The notes under the pieces are model-generated. The model did not search any database, was not told where the DNA came from, and saw nothing but the letters and a program-made list of their open reading frames with translations. A DNA stretch of 13,263 nucleotides, from NCBI GenBank assembly GCA_026785785.1, contig JAJAZI010000058.1, forward strand, positions 1 through 13,263, read 5' to 3'. The translations under genes and the position numbers were made by a program. Position 1 is the first letter of the stretch, and each line of letters begins with the position of its first letter. Source of the stretch: Microbacteriaceae bacterium (GTDB lineage Bacteria > Actinomycetota > Actinomycetes > Actinomycetales > Microbacteriaceae). Below are positions 1 through 5,325 of this stretch, one piece after another.

Positions 1-1113
1 CTGGTTCTTCGGCAGGCTGAAGTCGACGCGGTTCTCGACCCAGATGCGCACGCCGATGATGCCGATCAGGCCGTAGAGCGCGGTCGTGACGCCGCCGAGC
101 ACCCCGGGCGGAACGGAGAAGATGATCGCGCCGACCTTGGGCGACAGGCCGAGCAGGATCGCGGTGATTCCGGCCACCCAGTAGGCGGCGGTCGAAAACA
201 CGCGGGTCGCCGCCATCACGCCGATGTTCTCGCCGTAGGTCGTAGTGGGGGAGCCGCCGCCGATGCCGGAGATCACCGTGGCGAGGCCGTCGGCGAAGAG
301 GGCGCGCCCGGTGAGTGGGTCGAGGTTGCGTCCGGTGAGCTGCCCGACGCCCTTGATGTGTCCGACGTTCTCGGCGATGAGCGCGAGCACGACCGGCAGG
401 AACATCAGGTACACGCCGAGGTACTCGAGCGAGAAGCTGGGGGTGGTGAACTGCGGCAGCCCGACCCAGGCGACCGCGCCGACGCCCGTGAAGTCGACCT
501 GCCCGGCGATGACCGCGGCGACGTAGCCGACGACGACGCCGATGACGATCGAGAGGCGCCCGAGCAGACCCGTGAAGAGCACCGCCGCGAGGATGATCGA
601 CAGCAGGGTGATCGTCGCGATGAGGGGCGAGGCCGCGAAGTTGTCGCGTGCGGCCGGGGCGAGGTTGAAGCCGATGAGGGCGACGATCGCACCGCTCACG
701 ATGGGCGGCAAAGCCACGTTGATCCAGCGGGTGCCGCTGAGGTGCACGATCACGCCGACGATCGCGAGCAGCGCGCCGACGACGATGACGCCGCCGAGGG
801 CAACCGACTGGCCGCCGGATCCGACCGCCGCGCCGATCGGTGCGATGAACGCGAACGACGAGCCGAGGTAGCTGGGCAGCTTGTTCTTGGTGATGATCAG
901 GAACAGCAGCGTGCCGAGGCCCGAGAACAGCAGCGTCGTCGCGGGCGGGAACCCGGTGATGAGCGGCACCAGGAACGTCGCGCCGAACATCGCGACGACA
1001 TGCTGGGCGCCGAAGCCGATGGTGCGCGGCCAGGTGAGGCGCTCCTCCGGCTGCACGATCGCGGTCGCTGCGACGTTCTTGCCGTCGCCGTGGAGCTTCC
1101 ACGGGAGTGTCAT
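1..1113 (-). CDS. uraA: Uracil permease, UraA-type NCS2 (SLC23) transporter, 3' part outside window
   Basis: This is a nucleobase:proton symporter of the cytoplasmic membrane that brings uracil in for pyrimidine salvage. The 371 visible residues are in phase to base 1, and E. coli UraA is about 429 residues, so roughly the last 60 residues lie off the left edge. Family signatures are clear: QHVVAMFGATFLVP (residues 37-50, TM1), PSYLGSSFAFIAP (80-92), AENVGH (247-252; E248 and H252 match the substrate/proton residues of UraA) and SPTTTYGENIGVMAATR (288-304, with the glutamate E295). Many hydrophobic segments separate these, as expected for a 14-TM protein. The ATG at 1113 has an AGGAAG Shine-Dalgarno about nine bases upstream. 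The UraA-like TM1 and TM10 motifs favour uracil over xanthine or urate, though specificity is not proven by sequence. No other pyrimidine gene is next to it. Confidence 0.93.
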   Translation of the reverse strand, partial: MTLPWKLHGDGKNVAATAIVQPEERLTWPRTIGFGAQHVVAMFGATFLVPLITGFPPATTLLFSGLGTLLFLIITKNKLPSYLGSSFAFIAPIGAAVGSGGQSVALGGVIVVGALLAIVGVIVHLSGTRWINVALPPIVSGAIVALIGFNLAPAARDNFAASPLIATITLLSIILAAVLFTGLLGRLSIVIGVVVGYVAAVIAGQVDFTGVGAVAWVGLPQFTTPSFSLEYLGVYLMFLPVVLALIAENVGHIKGVGQLTGRNLDPLTGRALFADGLATVISGIGGGSPTTTYGENIGVMAATRVFSTAAYWVAGITAILLGLSPKVGAIIFSVPPGVLGGVTTALYGLIGIIGVRIWVENRVDFSLPKNQ

Positions 1114-1175
1114 CTGATTCCGCTTCCTGTTGGGGAGCGGATGTCCGCTGCCGCGCCCATTTTGGGTCGGACTCG

Positions 1176-1181
1176 ACAGTA
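1176..1181 (-). promoter_or_regulatory. Candidate -10 hexamer for the uracil permease gene
   Basis: On the minus strand this reads TACTGT, a TANNNT-type -10. It would give a leader of about 55 bases ending in the AGGAAG ribosome site. No good -35 is visible. It lies just inside the boundary of the 43-bp repeat array, so the array would be immediately upstream of the promoter. Confidence 0.3.
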
Positions 1182-1201
1182 TCGGACCGCGGGCCCGGTG
1201 C

Positions 1202-1365
1202 GTGTCGAGAGGGTCGGATGCGGGTGGTGTCGGGCCGTGGTCGGATGTCGCGAAAGTCGGATGCGGGTGGCGCTGGGCCGTGGTCGGGTGTCGAGAGGGT
1301 CGGATGCGGGTGGTGTCGGGCCGTGGTCGGGTGTCGCGAAAGTCGGATGCGGGTGGCGCTGGGCG
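1202..1365. repeat. 43-bp tandem array with an 86-bp alternating (dimeric) period
   Basis: The word GTCGGATGCGGGTGG starts at 1213, 1256, 1299 and 1342, exactly 43 bases apart. Units 1 and 3 match each other almost perfectly (TGTCGGGCC then TCGCGAAA), and units 2 and 4 match each other (CGCTGGGC, with unit 2 ending TCGAGAGG). The true period is therefore 86 bp. A partial unit precedes 1213. Unit 4 runs into the dispersed inverted-end element at 1333-1439, so the array looks like an amplification of the left end of that element. The array fills most of the interval between the ChaB gene and the permease gene. The open frames through it have no supporting features and are not genes. Confidence 0.85.
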
Positions 1366-1439
1366 AGGCGAGGCCCGTGATTCCAGGGGTGGCTGAGGGC
1401 AGCATCCGGTCACGGGGGCGGGGTTCCGACTTTGACGAC
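1333..1439. repeat. Dispersed intergenic element with inverted ends, copy 1
   Basis: The left end GTCGCGAAAGTCGGA (1333-1347) is an imperfect inverted match of the right end TTCCGACTTTGACGAC (1424-1439). The interior shares long words with the copy at 3105-3212: CGAGGCCCGTGATTC, GGGGTGG and GGCAGCATCCGGT, in the same order and spacing. With no coding content and a size near 107 bp, it resembles a REP/MITE-like non-autonomous repeat. It sits between the 3' end of the ChaB gene and the upstream region of the permease gene. Confidence 0.75.
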
Positions 1440-1466
1440 AACGACGCGGCTCAGCCGGCCGCCCGC

Positions 1467-1856
1467 TCAGCGGCTCTTGCGGGTCTCCCGCGTGTTCGCC
1501 TTCTGCAACGCGTCGATGAGCTCGGACTTGTTCATCGAAGAGCGCCCCTTCACGTCGAGGCGCCGCGCGAGGTCCATCAGATGCTCCTTCGAGGCGTTCG
1601 CATCTACCCCGCCCCTGGTCTGGCCGGTGCCGCGCTTGCCGGCGGCCCCCGAGTCGGACGGCCCCGACTGGGCCTTTCTCTCCCAGTGGTCGCCGACCTT
1701 CTCGTACTCGTGCTTGAGCGAGGCGAAGGCGGTGCGGTGGGCTCGCTCGCCTTCCCCATAGCTGTCGACGGCCGAGTCGTGCGCCTTCGACCAGAGCGAC
1801 TGGGCGTGCCTGTCCGACCGGCGGAGCGTGTCGGGCATCTCCTCCGATGCGGGCAT
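1467..1856 (-). CDS. ChaB family protein with C-terminal Rho-N/SAP-like domain
   Basis: This soluble protein of 129 residues has two parts. Residues 1-60 (starting MPASEEMPDTLRRSDRHAQS) match the ChaB fold, with the typical conserved helices around SLWSKAHDSAVD and AHRTAFASLKHEYEKVGDHWERK. A Gly/Ser-rich linker follows. Residues 87-123 (KEHLMDLARRLDVKGRSSMN then KSELIDAL) form a Rho-termination-factor-N/SAP-like helix-extended-loop-helix, a small nucleic-acid-binding module. The combination is common in actinobacteria, but its function is not established; ChaB was named as a putative cation-transport regulator in E. coli. I chose ATG 1856 because GAGGAG lies six bases upstream and ChaB domains begin this way. 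A TTG start at 1898 would add 14 residues but has no ribosome site. The gene diverges from rsgA. Confidence 0.85.
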   Translation of the reverse strand: MPASEEMPDTLRRSDRHAQSLWSKAHDSAVDSYGEGERAHRTAFASLKHEYEKVGDHWERKAQSGPSDSGAAGKRGTGQTRGGVDANASKEHLMDLARRLDVKGRSSMNKSELIDALQKANTRETRKSR

Positions 1857-1921
1857 CTCGAACTCCTCATCTCTCGATTCCATTTCAATTCTCGTCAACG
1901 GAACGCCGGGAGGGTAGCCTC

Positions 1922-1927
1922 AAATTA
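1922..1927 (-). promoter_or_regulatory. Candidate -10 hexamer for the ChaB gene
   Basis: The minus strand reads TAATTT, the most AT-rich hexamer in the interval, and would give a leader of about 58 bases before the chosen ATG at 1856. No convincing -35 is seen. The Fur-like box at 1967-1981 would then be centred about 60 bases upstream of the transcription start. Confidence 0.3.
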
Positions 1928-1966
1928 CCTCAATCGTGAGGGGAACGACCGGCAGGGAAGGGGTGA

Positions 1967-1981
1967 TGACAATGATTGTCT
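1967..1981. promoter_or_regulatory. Fur/Zur-family 7-1-7 operator candidate
   Basis: TGACAAT-G-ATTGTCT is an inverted repeat of two heptads around a single central base, with only the outermost pair unmatched. This layout and the core AAT-G-ATT are those of Fur-family boxes (Fur TGATAAT-N-ATTATCA; the actinobacterial Zur consensus, from memory, is close to TGAAAATGATTTTCA). It lies in the 218-bp divergent region between the ChaB gene and rsgA, in an AT-richer island of otherwise very GC-rich DNA. Regulation by a metal-sensing repressor is inferred from the motif alone. Confidence 0.5.
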
Positions 1982-2018
1982 GTGCGCCCGTATCCGCCGC
2001 TTCCTCCCCCTCCCTGTA

Positions 2019-2038
2019 GCGCCCTCGATCGAGGGCGC
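2019..2038. promoter_or_regulatory. Perfect 20-bp palindrome upstream of rsgA
   Basis: GCGCCCTCGATCGAGGGCGC is its own reverse complement. As RNA it could fold as an eight-base-pair hairpin with a four-base loop. A second small hairpin (GCCC-TCTC-GGGC, 2042-2053) follows, and then the GAGG ribosome site. It could be a repressor operator or a leader hairpin of rsgA; there is no U-run to support a terminator. Confidence 0.4.
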
Positions 2039-2074
2039 CCCGCCCTCTCGGGCACCGATCGATGAGGTATTCAA

Positions 2075-3094
2075 TTGCCAGATTTCTCTTCCCTCCTGCC
2101 ATTCGGCTGGAGCGACAGCTGGAGCGCCCTGCTCCCCGAAAACACCCTCCCCGCCCGCGTGATCCGTCACGACGGCGCGACCCTGCTGATCGCGACGAGC
2201 GACGGCCCGCTCAGCATCCGCACCCCCGCTCGCCCCGGCCTCGCGCCAACCGTCGGCGACTGGCTTGCGGTCGAGGAGGCCAGCCGGTCGGCCGTGGCCG
2301 TGCTGCCGCGCGCGTCGCTGCTGCGACGGCACGGCGCCCACATCGGCGCCCGCGACCAGTCGCTCGCCGCGAACGTCGACATCGTGCTCATCACTTGCGG
2401 ACTCGACCGCCCTGTGAAGCCGGGCCGCCTCGACCGCAGCATCGCCCTCGCCGTCGACGCGGGGGCGACGCCGATGATCGTGCTCACCAAGGCCGCGTCG
2501 GCGCACCCACCGGATCTCGATCAGCTTGCCGCGCAGCATCCGGGGGTCGCGATCGTCGTGACGTCGGCGCTCGAGGGCATCGGCATCGACGCGCTCCGTG
2601 ACGCGCTCGTCGGCAGCACGGCCGTGCTCCTCGGCGAGTCGGGCGCCGGCAAGTCGACCCTCACCAACGCGCTGCTCGGCCGTGACGAGGCGTACACCGG
2701 GGACGTGCGTGGCGACGCCAAAGGACGCCACACCACCACCTCCCGCCAACTGCACGTGCTCGACGGCGGCGGCGTGATCATCGACACCCCGGGTATCCGC
2801 GCGGTCGGGCTCTGGACCGATCCGGATGCCGTCGACGAGGCGTTCTCCGACATCGGCGCGATCGCCGAGAACTGCCGATTTCGGGACTGCCGGCACGACA
2901 CCGAACCCGGATGCGCCGTGCGGGGGGCCATCGACGACGGCTCCCTCTCGGTCGACCGGCACGCGGCGTGGCGGCGGTTGCGCCGGGAGGCGGCCTCCGC
3001 CGAGCTGCGCGCGTCACCGCGCGAGCAGCGCCGGCGCGGTAAGACCTTCTCCCGCGCCGCGAAGCTCGGCCAGGCCCGCAAGCGCGGGTTCTAG
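2075..3094 (+). CDS. rsgA: Ribosome small-subunit-dependent GTPase A (RsgA family)
   Basis: This is a circularly permuted GTPase that binds the 30S subunit and acts in late small-subunit maturation. The 339 residues show an N-terminal OB-fold (about 22-90). The permuted GTPase follows: G4 VLTKAA (136-141), G5 TSAL (163-166), P-loop GESGAGKST (187-195), switch GRHTTTSRQL (217-226) and G3 DTPG (237-240). A C-terminal zinc site is C267-X4-C272-X-H274-X5-C280, followed by a basic tail (319-339). The start is TTG 2075, with GAGG seven bases upstream. One oddity is that the G4 motif normally ends in Asp ([NT]KxD), but residue 141 is Ala. The gene stands alone rather than in the aroA/hisN context where I recall the usual actinobacterial copy, so it may be a second, paralogous RsgA. 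The family call is firm; the exact role of this copy is less certain. Confidence 0.92.
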   Translation: MPDFSSLLPFGWSDSWSALLPENTLPARVIRHDGATLLIATSDGPLSIRTPARPGLAPTVGDWLAVEEASRSAVAVLPRASLLRRHGAHIGARDQSLAANVDIVLITCGLDRPVKPGRLDRSIALAVDAGATPMIVLTKAASAHPPDLDQLAAQHPGVAIVVTSALEGIGIDALRDALVGSTAVLLGESGAGKSTLTNALLGRDEAYTGDVRGDAKGRHTTTSRQLHVLDGGGVIIDTPGIRAVGLWTDPDAVDEAFSDIGAIAENCRFRDCRHDTEPGCAVRGAIDDGSLSVDRHAAWRRLRREAASAELRASPREQRRRGKTFSRAAKLGQARKRGF

Positions 3095-3104
3095 TGGGTC
3101 ACGC

Positions 3105-3212
3105 GTCGCCAAAGTCGGAAGCGGGAGAGGGCGGGCGAGACGAGGCCCCGTGATTCGGGGGTGGATGCTGGCAGCATCCGGTTTCCGAGCGGTGGATTCC
3201 GACTTTGGCGAC
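3105..3212. repeat. Dispersed intergenic element with inverted ends, copy 2
   Basis: GTCGCCAAAGTCGGAA (3105-3120) is a perfect 16-bp inverted match of TTCCGACTTTGGCGAC (3197-3212). The 76-bp interior matches copy 1 (1333-1439) in sequence and length. The element begins 11 bases after the rsgA stop and fills most of the convergent gap to the protease gene, so as RNA it could also act as a bidirectional stem-loop terminator. Confidence 0.82.
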
Positions 3213-3216
3213 CGCA

Positions 3217-3288
3217 ATGGGGATGGGGATGGCGATGGGGATGGGGATGGGGATGGCGACGGGGGCGGCGACGGCGACGGCGATGGCG
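3217..3288. repeat. Hexanucleotide simple repeat (ATGGGG/ATGGCG/ACGGCG), 12 units
   Basis: Twelve consecutive hexamers run from ATGGGG through ATGGCG to ACGGCG, from 3217 to 3288. The array ends one base before the complement of the stop codon of the membrane protease gene, so it lies directly in that gene's 3' untranslated region. In one plus-strand frame it spells a long Gly-Asp run, but that frame is otherwise unsupported. Confidence 0.8.
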
Positions 3289-3289
3289 A

Positions 3290-4105
3290 TCAGTAGAAGA
3301 AGACCTGCAGCCACTCGCGGTTGTGGGCGTGCACGAGCACGAGGAACACCACGAGGTCGAACAACAGGTGCACGCACACGACGTAGGTGAGCGACTTCGT
3401 CTTGGAGAAGATGTACCCCTGCAGCAGCGCGAACGGGATGGTGAGCAGCGGTCCCCATTCCTTGTAGCCGAGCTCCCAGAGGAACGACACAAAGATCACC
3501 GACTGCAGAATGTTCGCCTGCCACATCGGGAAGTGGCGGCGCAGCAGCGCGAAGACGGTGCAGATGAAGAACAACTCGTCCCAGATGCCCACCGCGTTGA
3601 CGCCGACGAATAGCCGCGCGATCTCGTCGGGCGTGCTGATCGCCGGCCAGTTCTGGTACGCGCCGGAGCCGATGAAGTAGAACGGCAGGATCGTCCAGCC
3701 GAGCACGAGCACGATTGCGAGGTAGGAGCGCTCGAGCGTCGACCACTTCTGCCCGGTGCGGATCGGGAACACGATCGTGCGCCGCTTGTAGCCGTAGCGG
3801 TCGATCAGGAACGGCACGAGAACGGCGAGCGTCAGCACGGTGCCCATCAGCAACATGTTGCCGTAGCCGATGTCGGCGGCGACCGAGATCGTGGAGATGA
3901 TGCCCATCCCGATCCCGATGAGCAGCAGGTCGCTCGCCAGCGACCGGTCGATGACGAAGGCGAGGATCAGACTCCCGACGAGTACCGCGTACCCGGCCGG
4001 CAGGTTCAGCAGGCCGAAGATGACGACCGCGGATGCCGAGACTCCCGCAGCCGGAATGAGACCCCACGACAACTGCTGCTTGACCTGTGGTTGCACCGTG
4101 ACCAT
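3290..4105 (-). CDS. CPBP family intramembrane metalloprotease (Abi/CAAX-like)
   Basis: This polytopic membrane protein of 271 residues has about eight hydrophobic segments (roughly 13-34, 38-57, 60-78, 84-102, 127-146, 166-187, 218-236 and 243-260). The CPBP signature lies in the last third: WDELFF (175-180) in the position of the usual EExxxR motif, then FLWELGYKEWG (208-218), and VCVHLLFD (243-250) carrying the second metal/catalytic histidine H246. The first motif is DE rather than EE and lacks the downstream Arg, so it is an atypical member. CPBP proteins include CAAX-processing, bacteriocin-immunity and anti-sigma-processing peptidases; the substrate here is unknown. The ATG at 4105 has no Shine-Dalgarno. 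The gene diverges from the DarT-like gene. Confidence 0.78.
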   Translation of the reverse strand: MVTVQPQVKQQLSWGLIPAAGVSASAVVIFGLLNLPAGYAVLVGSLILAFVIDRSLASDLLLIGIGMGIISTISVAADIGYGNMLLMGTVLTLAVLVPFLIDRYGYKRRTIVFPIRTGQKWSTLERSYLAIVLVLGWTILPFYFIGSGAYQNWPAISTPDEIARLFVGVNAVGIWDELFFICTVFALLRRHFPMWQANILQSVIFVSFLWELGYKEWGPLLTIPFALLQGYIFSKTKSLTYVVCVHLLFDLVVFLVLVHAHNREWLQVFFY

Positions 4106-4111
4106 GCGTCA

Positions 4112-4117
4112 AGCATG
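4112..4117 (-). promoter_or_regulatory. Weak -10 candidate, leaderless start of the CPBP protease gene
   Basis: The minus strand reads CATGCT, six bases (TGACGC) before the ATG at 4105. The spacing is the same as at five other genes in this window, but the hexamer is a poor -10, so this is the least certain of the set. Confidence 0.3.
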
Positions 4118-4258
4118 CCAGTAGCCCACTGGGAATGCCGCACGCGATTCGCGCACTCCTTCGGCCACCACCAGGCCGTGCCGGGCTCGCTCGGCGCTCT
4201 GCCACCGCCGTGCCTGCAAACTGAGGGAACAGCGCCTCGGGGAGGTGCCGGACACGCG

Positions 4259-4264
4259 TAGGGT
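4259..4264 (+). promoter_or_regulatory. -10 hexamer for a leaderless DarT-like transcript
   Basis: TAGGGT is followed by six bases and then the GTG start at 4271, which puts the expected transcription start at or next to the GTG. No -35 match is visible, and the TAGGG could alternatively serve as a weak ribosome site. Confidence 0.45.
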
Positions 4265-4270
4265 TTTGAT

Positions 4271-5110
4271 GTGATCGACGAATGTATCCATGGACTTGAC
4301 CGGGACCGCTGCGATGCCTGCAGCCCGAAGGCGCCCCCCACGCCAGCCTCCGCAAAACTGCCCGTGAAACGGGCTGCAGCACGAACCACGACCAGCCTCC
4401 GCACGACCCCGAGCAGCCTGAGAGCTCCGGTCACGAAGGCTACCGCGGCCCGGCGGGCCGCCCCCGCCGCCCCGGCCAAGCCCGTGCCAAACCTCGGCGA
4501 GCAGCGCCTGTACCACGTGACGCACGTGAGCAACCTCCCTGGCATCCTGAGCAGCGGTGCTCTGAACGCCGAGCCGAGCCCGGTCACCGACGTCTCCTCG
4601 GAGGAGGCCCGCACCGCCCGGCGCGCGACGACCGTCGCCGGCCCGGACAGCGCGACCGTCGCCGAGCATGTGCCGTTCTACCTCTCGCCGAACGCGAGGC
4701 TCTGGGAGTCGATGCGCGCGGGATCCACGGACCCCCGGCTCGCGCCGACCGCCCACGGCCTCGCCGCCGCTGAGTTCGTCATCCTCGTGAGTACCGTGAA
4801 GACCGTCGCGACCGACGAGGCATCCATCGTCGTGACCGACGGCGACGCGGCCGGCCAGCTCACCCGGATCGCCGCGACGGACGAGACCTGGAAGCGGATG
4901 CTGTATCGGCTGATCTCCGACGACGAATCTGATGCCCTGCTGAGCGCCGAGTTCCTGGTCAAGGACTCGGTTCCGTTCGACGCGGTGACCCTCATCGGTG
5001 TGCCGCACGACAAGGCCCGCGACGCCGTGAAGCTGGCGCTCGCCGGTTCCGTGCACGTGCCACGCGTCGCGGTGCACCCGCCGTGGTTCGCGGTGCCCGC
5101 TGAAGACTGA
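4271..5110 (+). CDS. DarT-family (DUF4433) ADP-ribosyltransferase with N-terminal zinc knuckle
   Basis: DarT enzymes ADP-ribosylate thymidine in single-stranded DNA using NAD and are normally held in check by the macrodomain antitoxin DarG. This 279-residue protein has three parts. The first is a CxH...CxxC knuckle (C5, H7, C14, C17 in ECIHGLDRDRCDAC). The second is a basic Ala/Pro/Arg-rich linker (about 20-75). The third is the transferase domain (79-275). Visible DarT motifs are LYHVTHVSNLPGIL (80-93), an Arg pair in RTARRATTV (114-122) in the place of the NAD-binding Arg, HVPFYLSP (133-140), and SAEFLV (225-230) with the probable catalytic Glu E227. The domain therefore looks intact. The GTG start gives the best N-terminus. 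No macrodomain gene is nearby: downstream is repeat DNA and a convergent membrane gene. It could be an orphan toxin, a phage-defence effector, or a non-toxic relative. Target base and toxicity are unknown. Confidence 0.82.
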   Translation: MIDECIHGLDRDRCDACSPKAPPTPASAKLPVKRAAARTTTSLRTTPSSLRAPVTKATAARRAAPAAPAKPVPNLGEQRLYHVTHVSNLPGILSSGALNAEPSPVTDVSSEEARTARRATTVAGPDSATVAEHVPFYLSPNARLWESMRAGSTDPRLAPTAHGLAAAEFVILVSTVKTVATDEASIVVTDGDAAGQLTRIAATDETWKRMLYRLISDDESDALLSAEFLVKDSVPFDAVTLIGVPHDKARDAVKLALAGSVHVPRVAVHPPWFAVPAED

Positions 5111-5120
5111 GACTGCGGCT

Positions 5121-5200
5121 GCGTTCTGCCGGTTGAGCAGCGCGCTCTGGCGCGCGTGTCGCGTTCTGCCGGTTGAGCAGCGCGCTCTGGCGCGCGTGTC
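5121..5200. repeat. Perfect 40-bp tandem duplication, REP-like unit
   Basis: Bases 5121-5160 and 5161-5200 are identical. Each unit contains CCGGTTGAGCAG, an internal GCGCGC-TCTG-GCGCGC hairpin and GTGTC. The second unit continues into GAAACC. The pattern (GGTTGAGCAG, a GC-rich hairpin, then GTCGAAACC) resembles a REP-type intergenic repeat that I recall being widespread in related actinobacteria. Confidence 0.85.
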
Positions 5201-5279
5201 GAAACCAGCTCTGGTGTGCGAGTTTCGACACGGTCGCCGCGTGACCTGCTCAACCGGCGGTGCTGCTCAACCGGCGGTG
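5169..5279. repeat. Large inverted repeat closing the REP-like cluster
   Basis: CCGGTTGAGCAG (5169-5180) pairs with CTGCTCAACCGG (5246-5257), and GTGTCGAAAC pairs with GTTTCGACAC (5222-5231). Together they form a long stem around a short loop. The right arm is itself partly duplicated: the 17-bp word CTGCTCAACCGGCGGTG occurs at 5246-5262 and again at 5263-5279. The cluster fills the 215-bp gap between two convergent genes, where it could act as a transcription barrier. Confidence 0.8.
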
Positions 5280-5325
5280 CTGCCCCTGGCGACCCGATCC
5301 ACGCTCGTCGAGGCCCTGAGCGAGA

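Noticed and set aside
358..1380. Long plus-strand frame of 340 codons opposite the uracil permease gene
   Set aside because: Its product is a run of Asp/Arg/Glu with no domain, and the minus strand encodes an unmistakable NCS2 transporter. It is a high-GC shadow frame.
2826..3296. Plus-strand frame ending in a long Gly-Asp repeat, superficially like a calcium-binding RTX tail
   Set aside because: The Gly-Asp run is just the translation of the hexanucleotide repeat, and the first half overlaps rsgA in another frame. It lacks the nonapeptide RTX pattern.
4109..5077. Long minus-strand frame opposite the DarT-like gene, considered as a possible overlapping antitoxin
   Set aside because: It is Arg/Gly/His-rich with no macrodomain motif and no start signals, as expected for a shadow frame.
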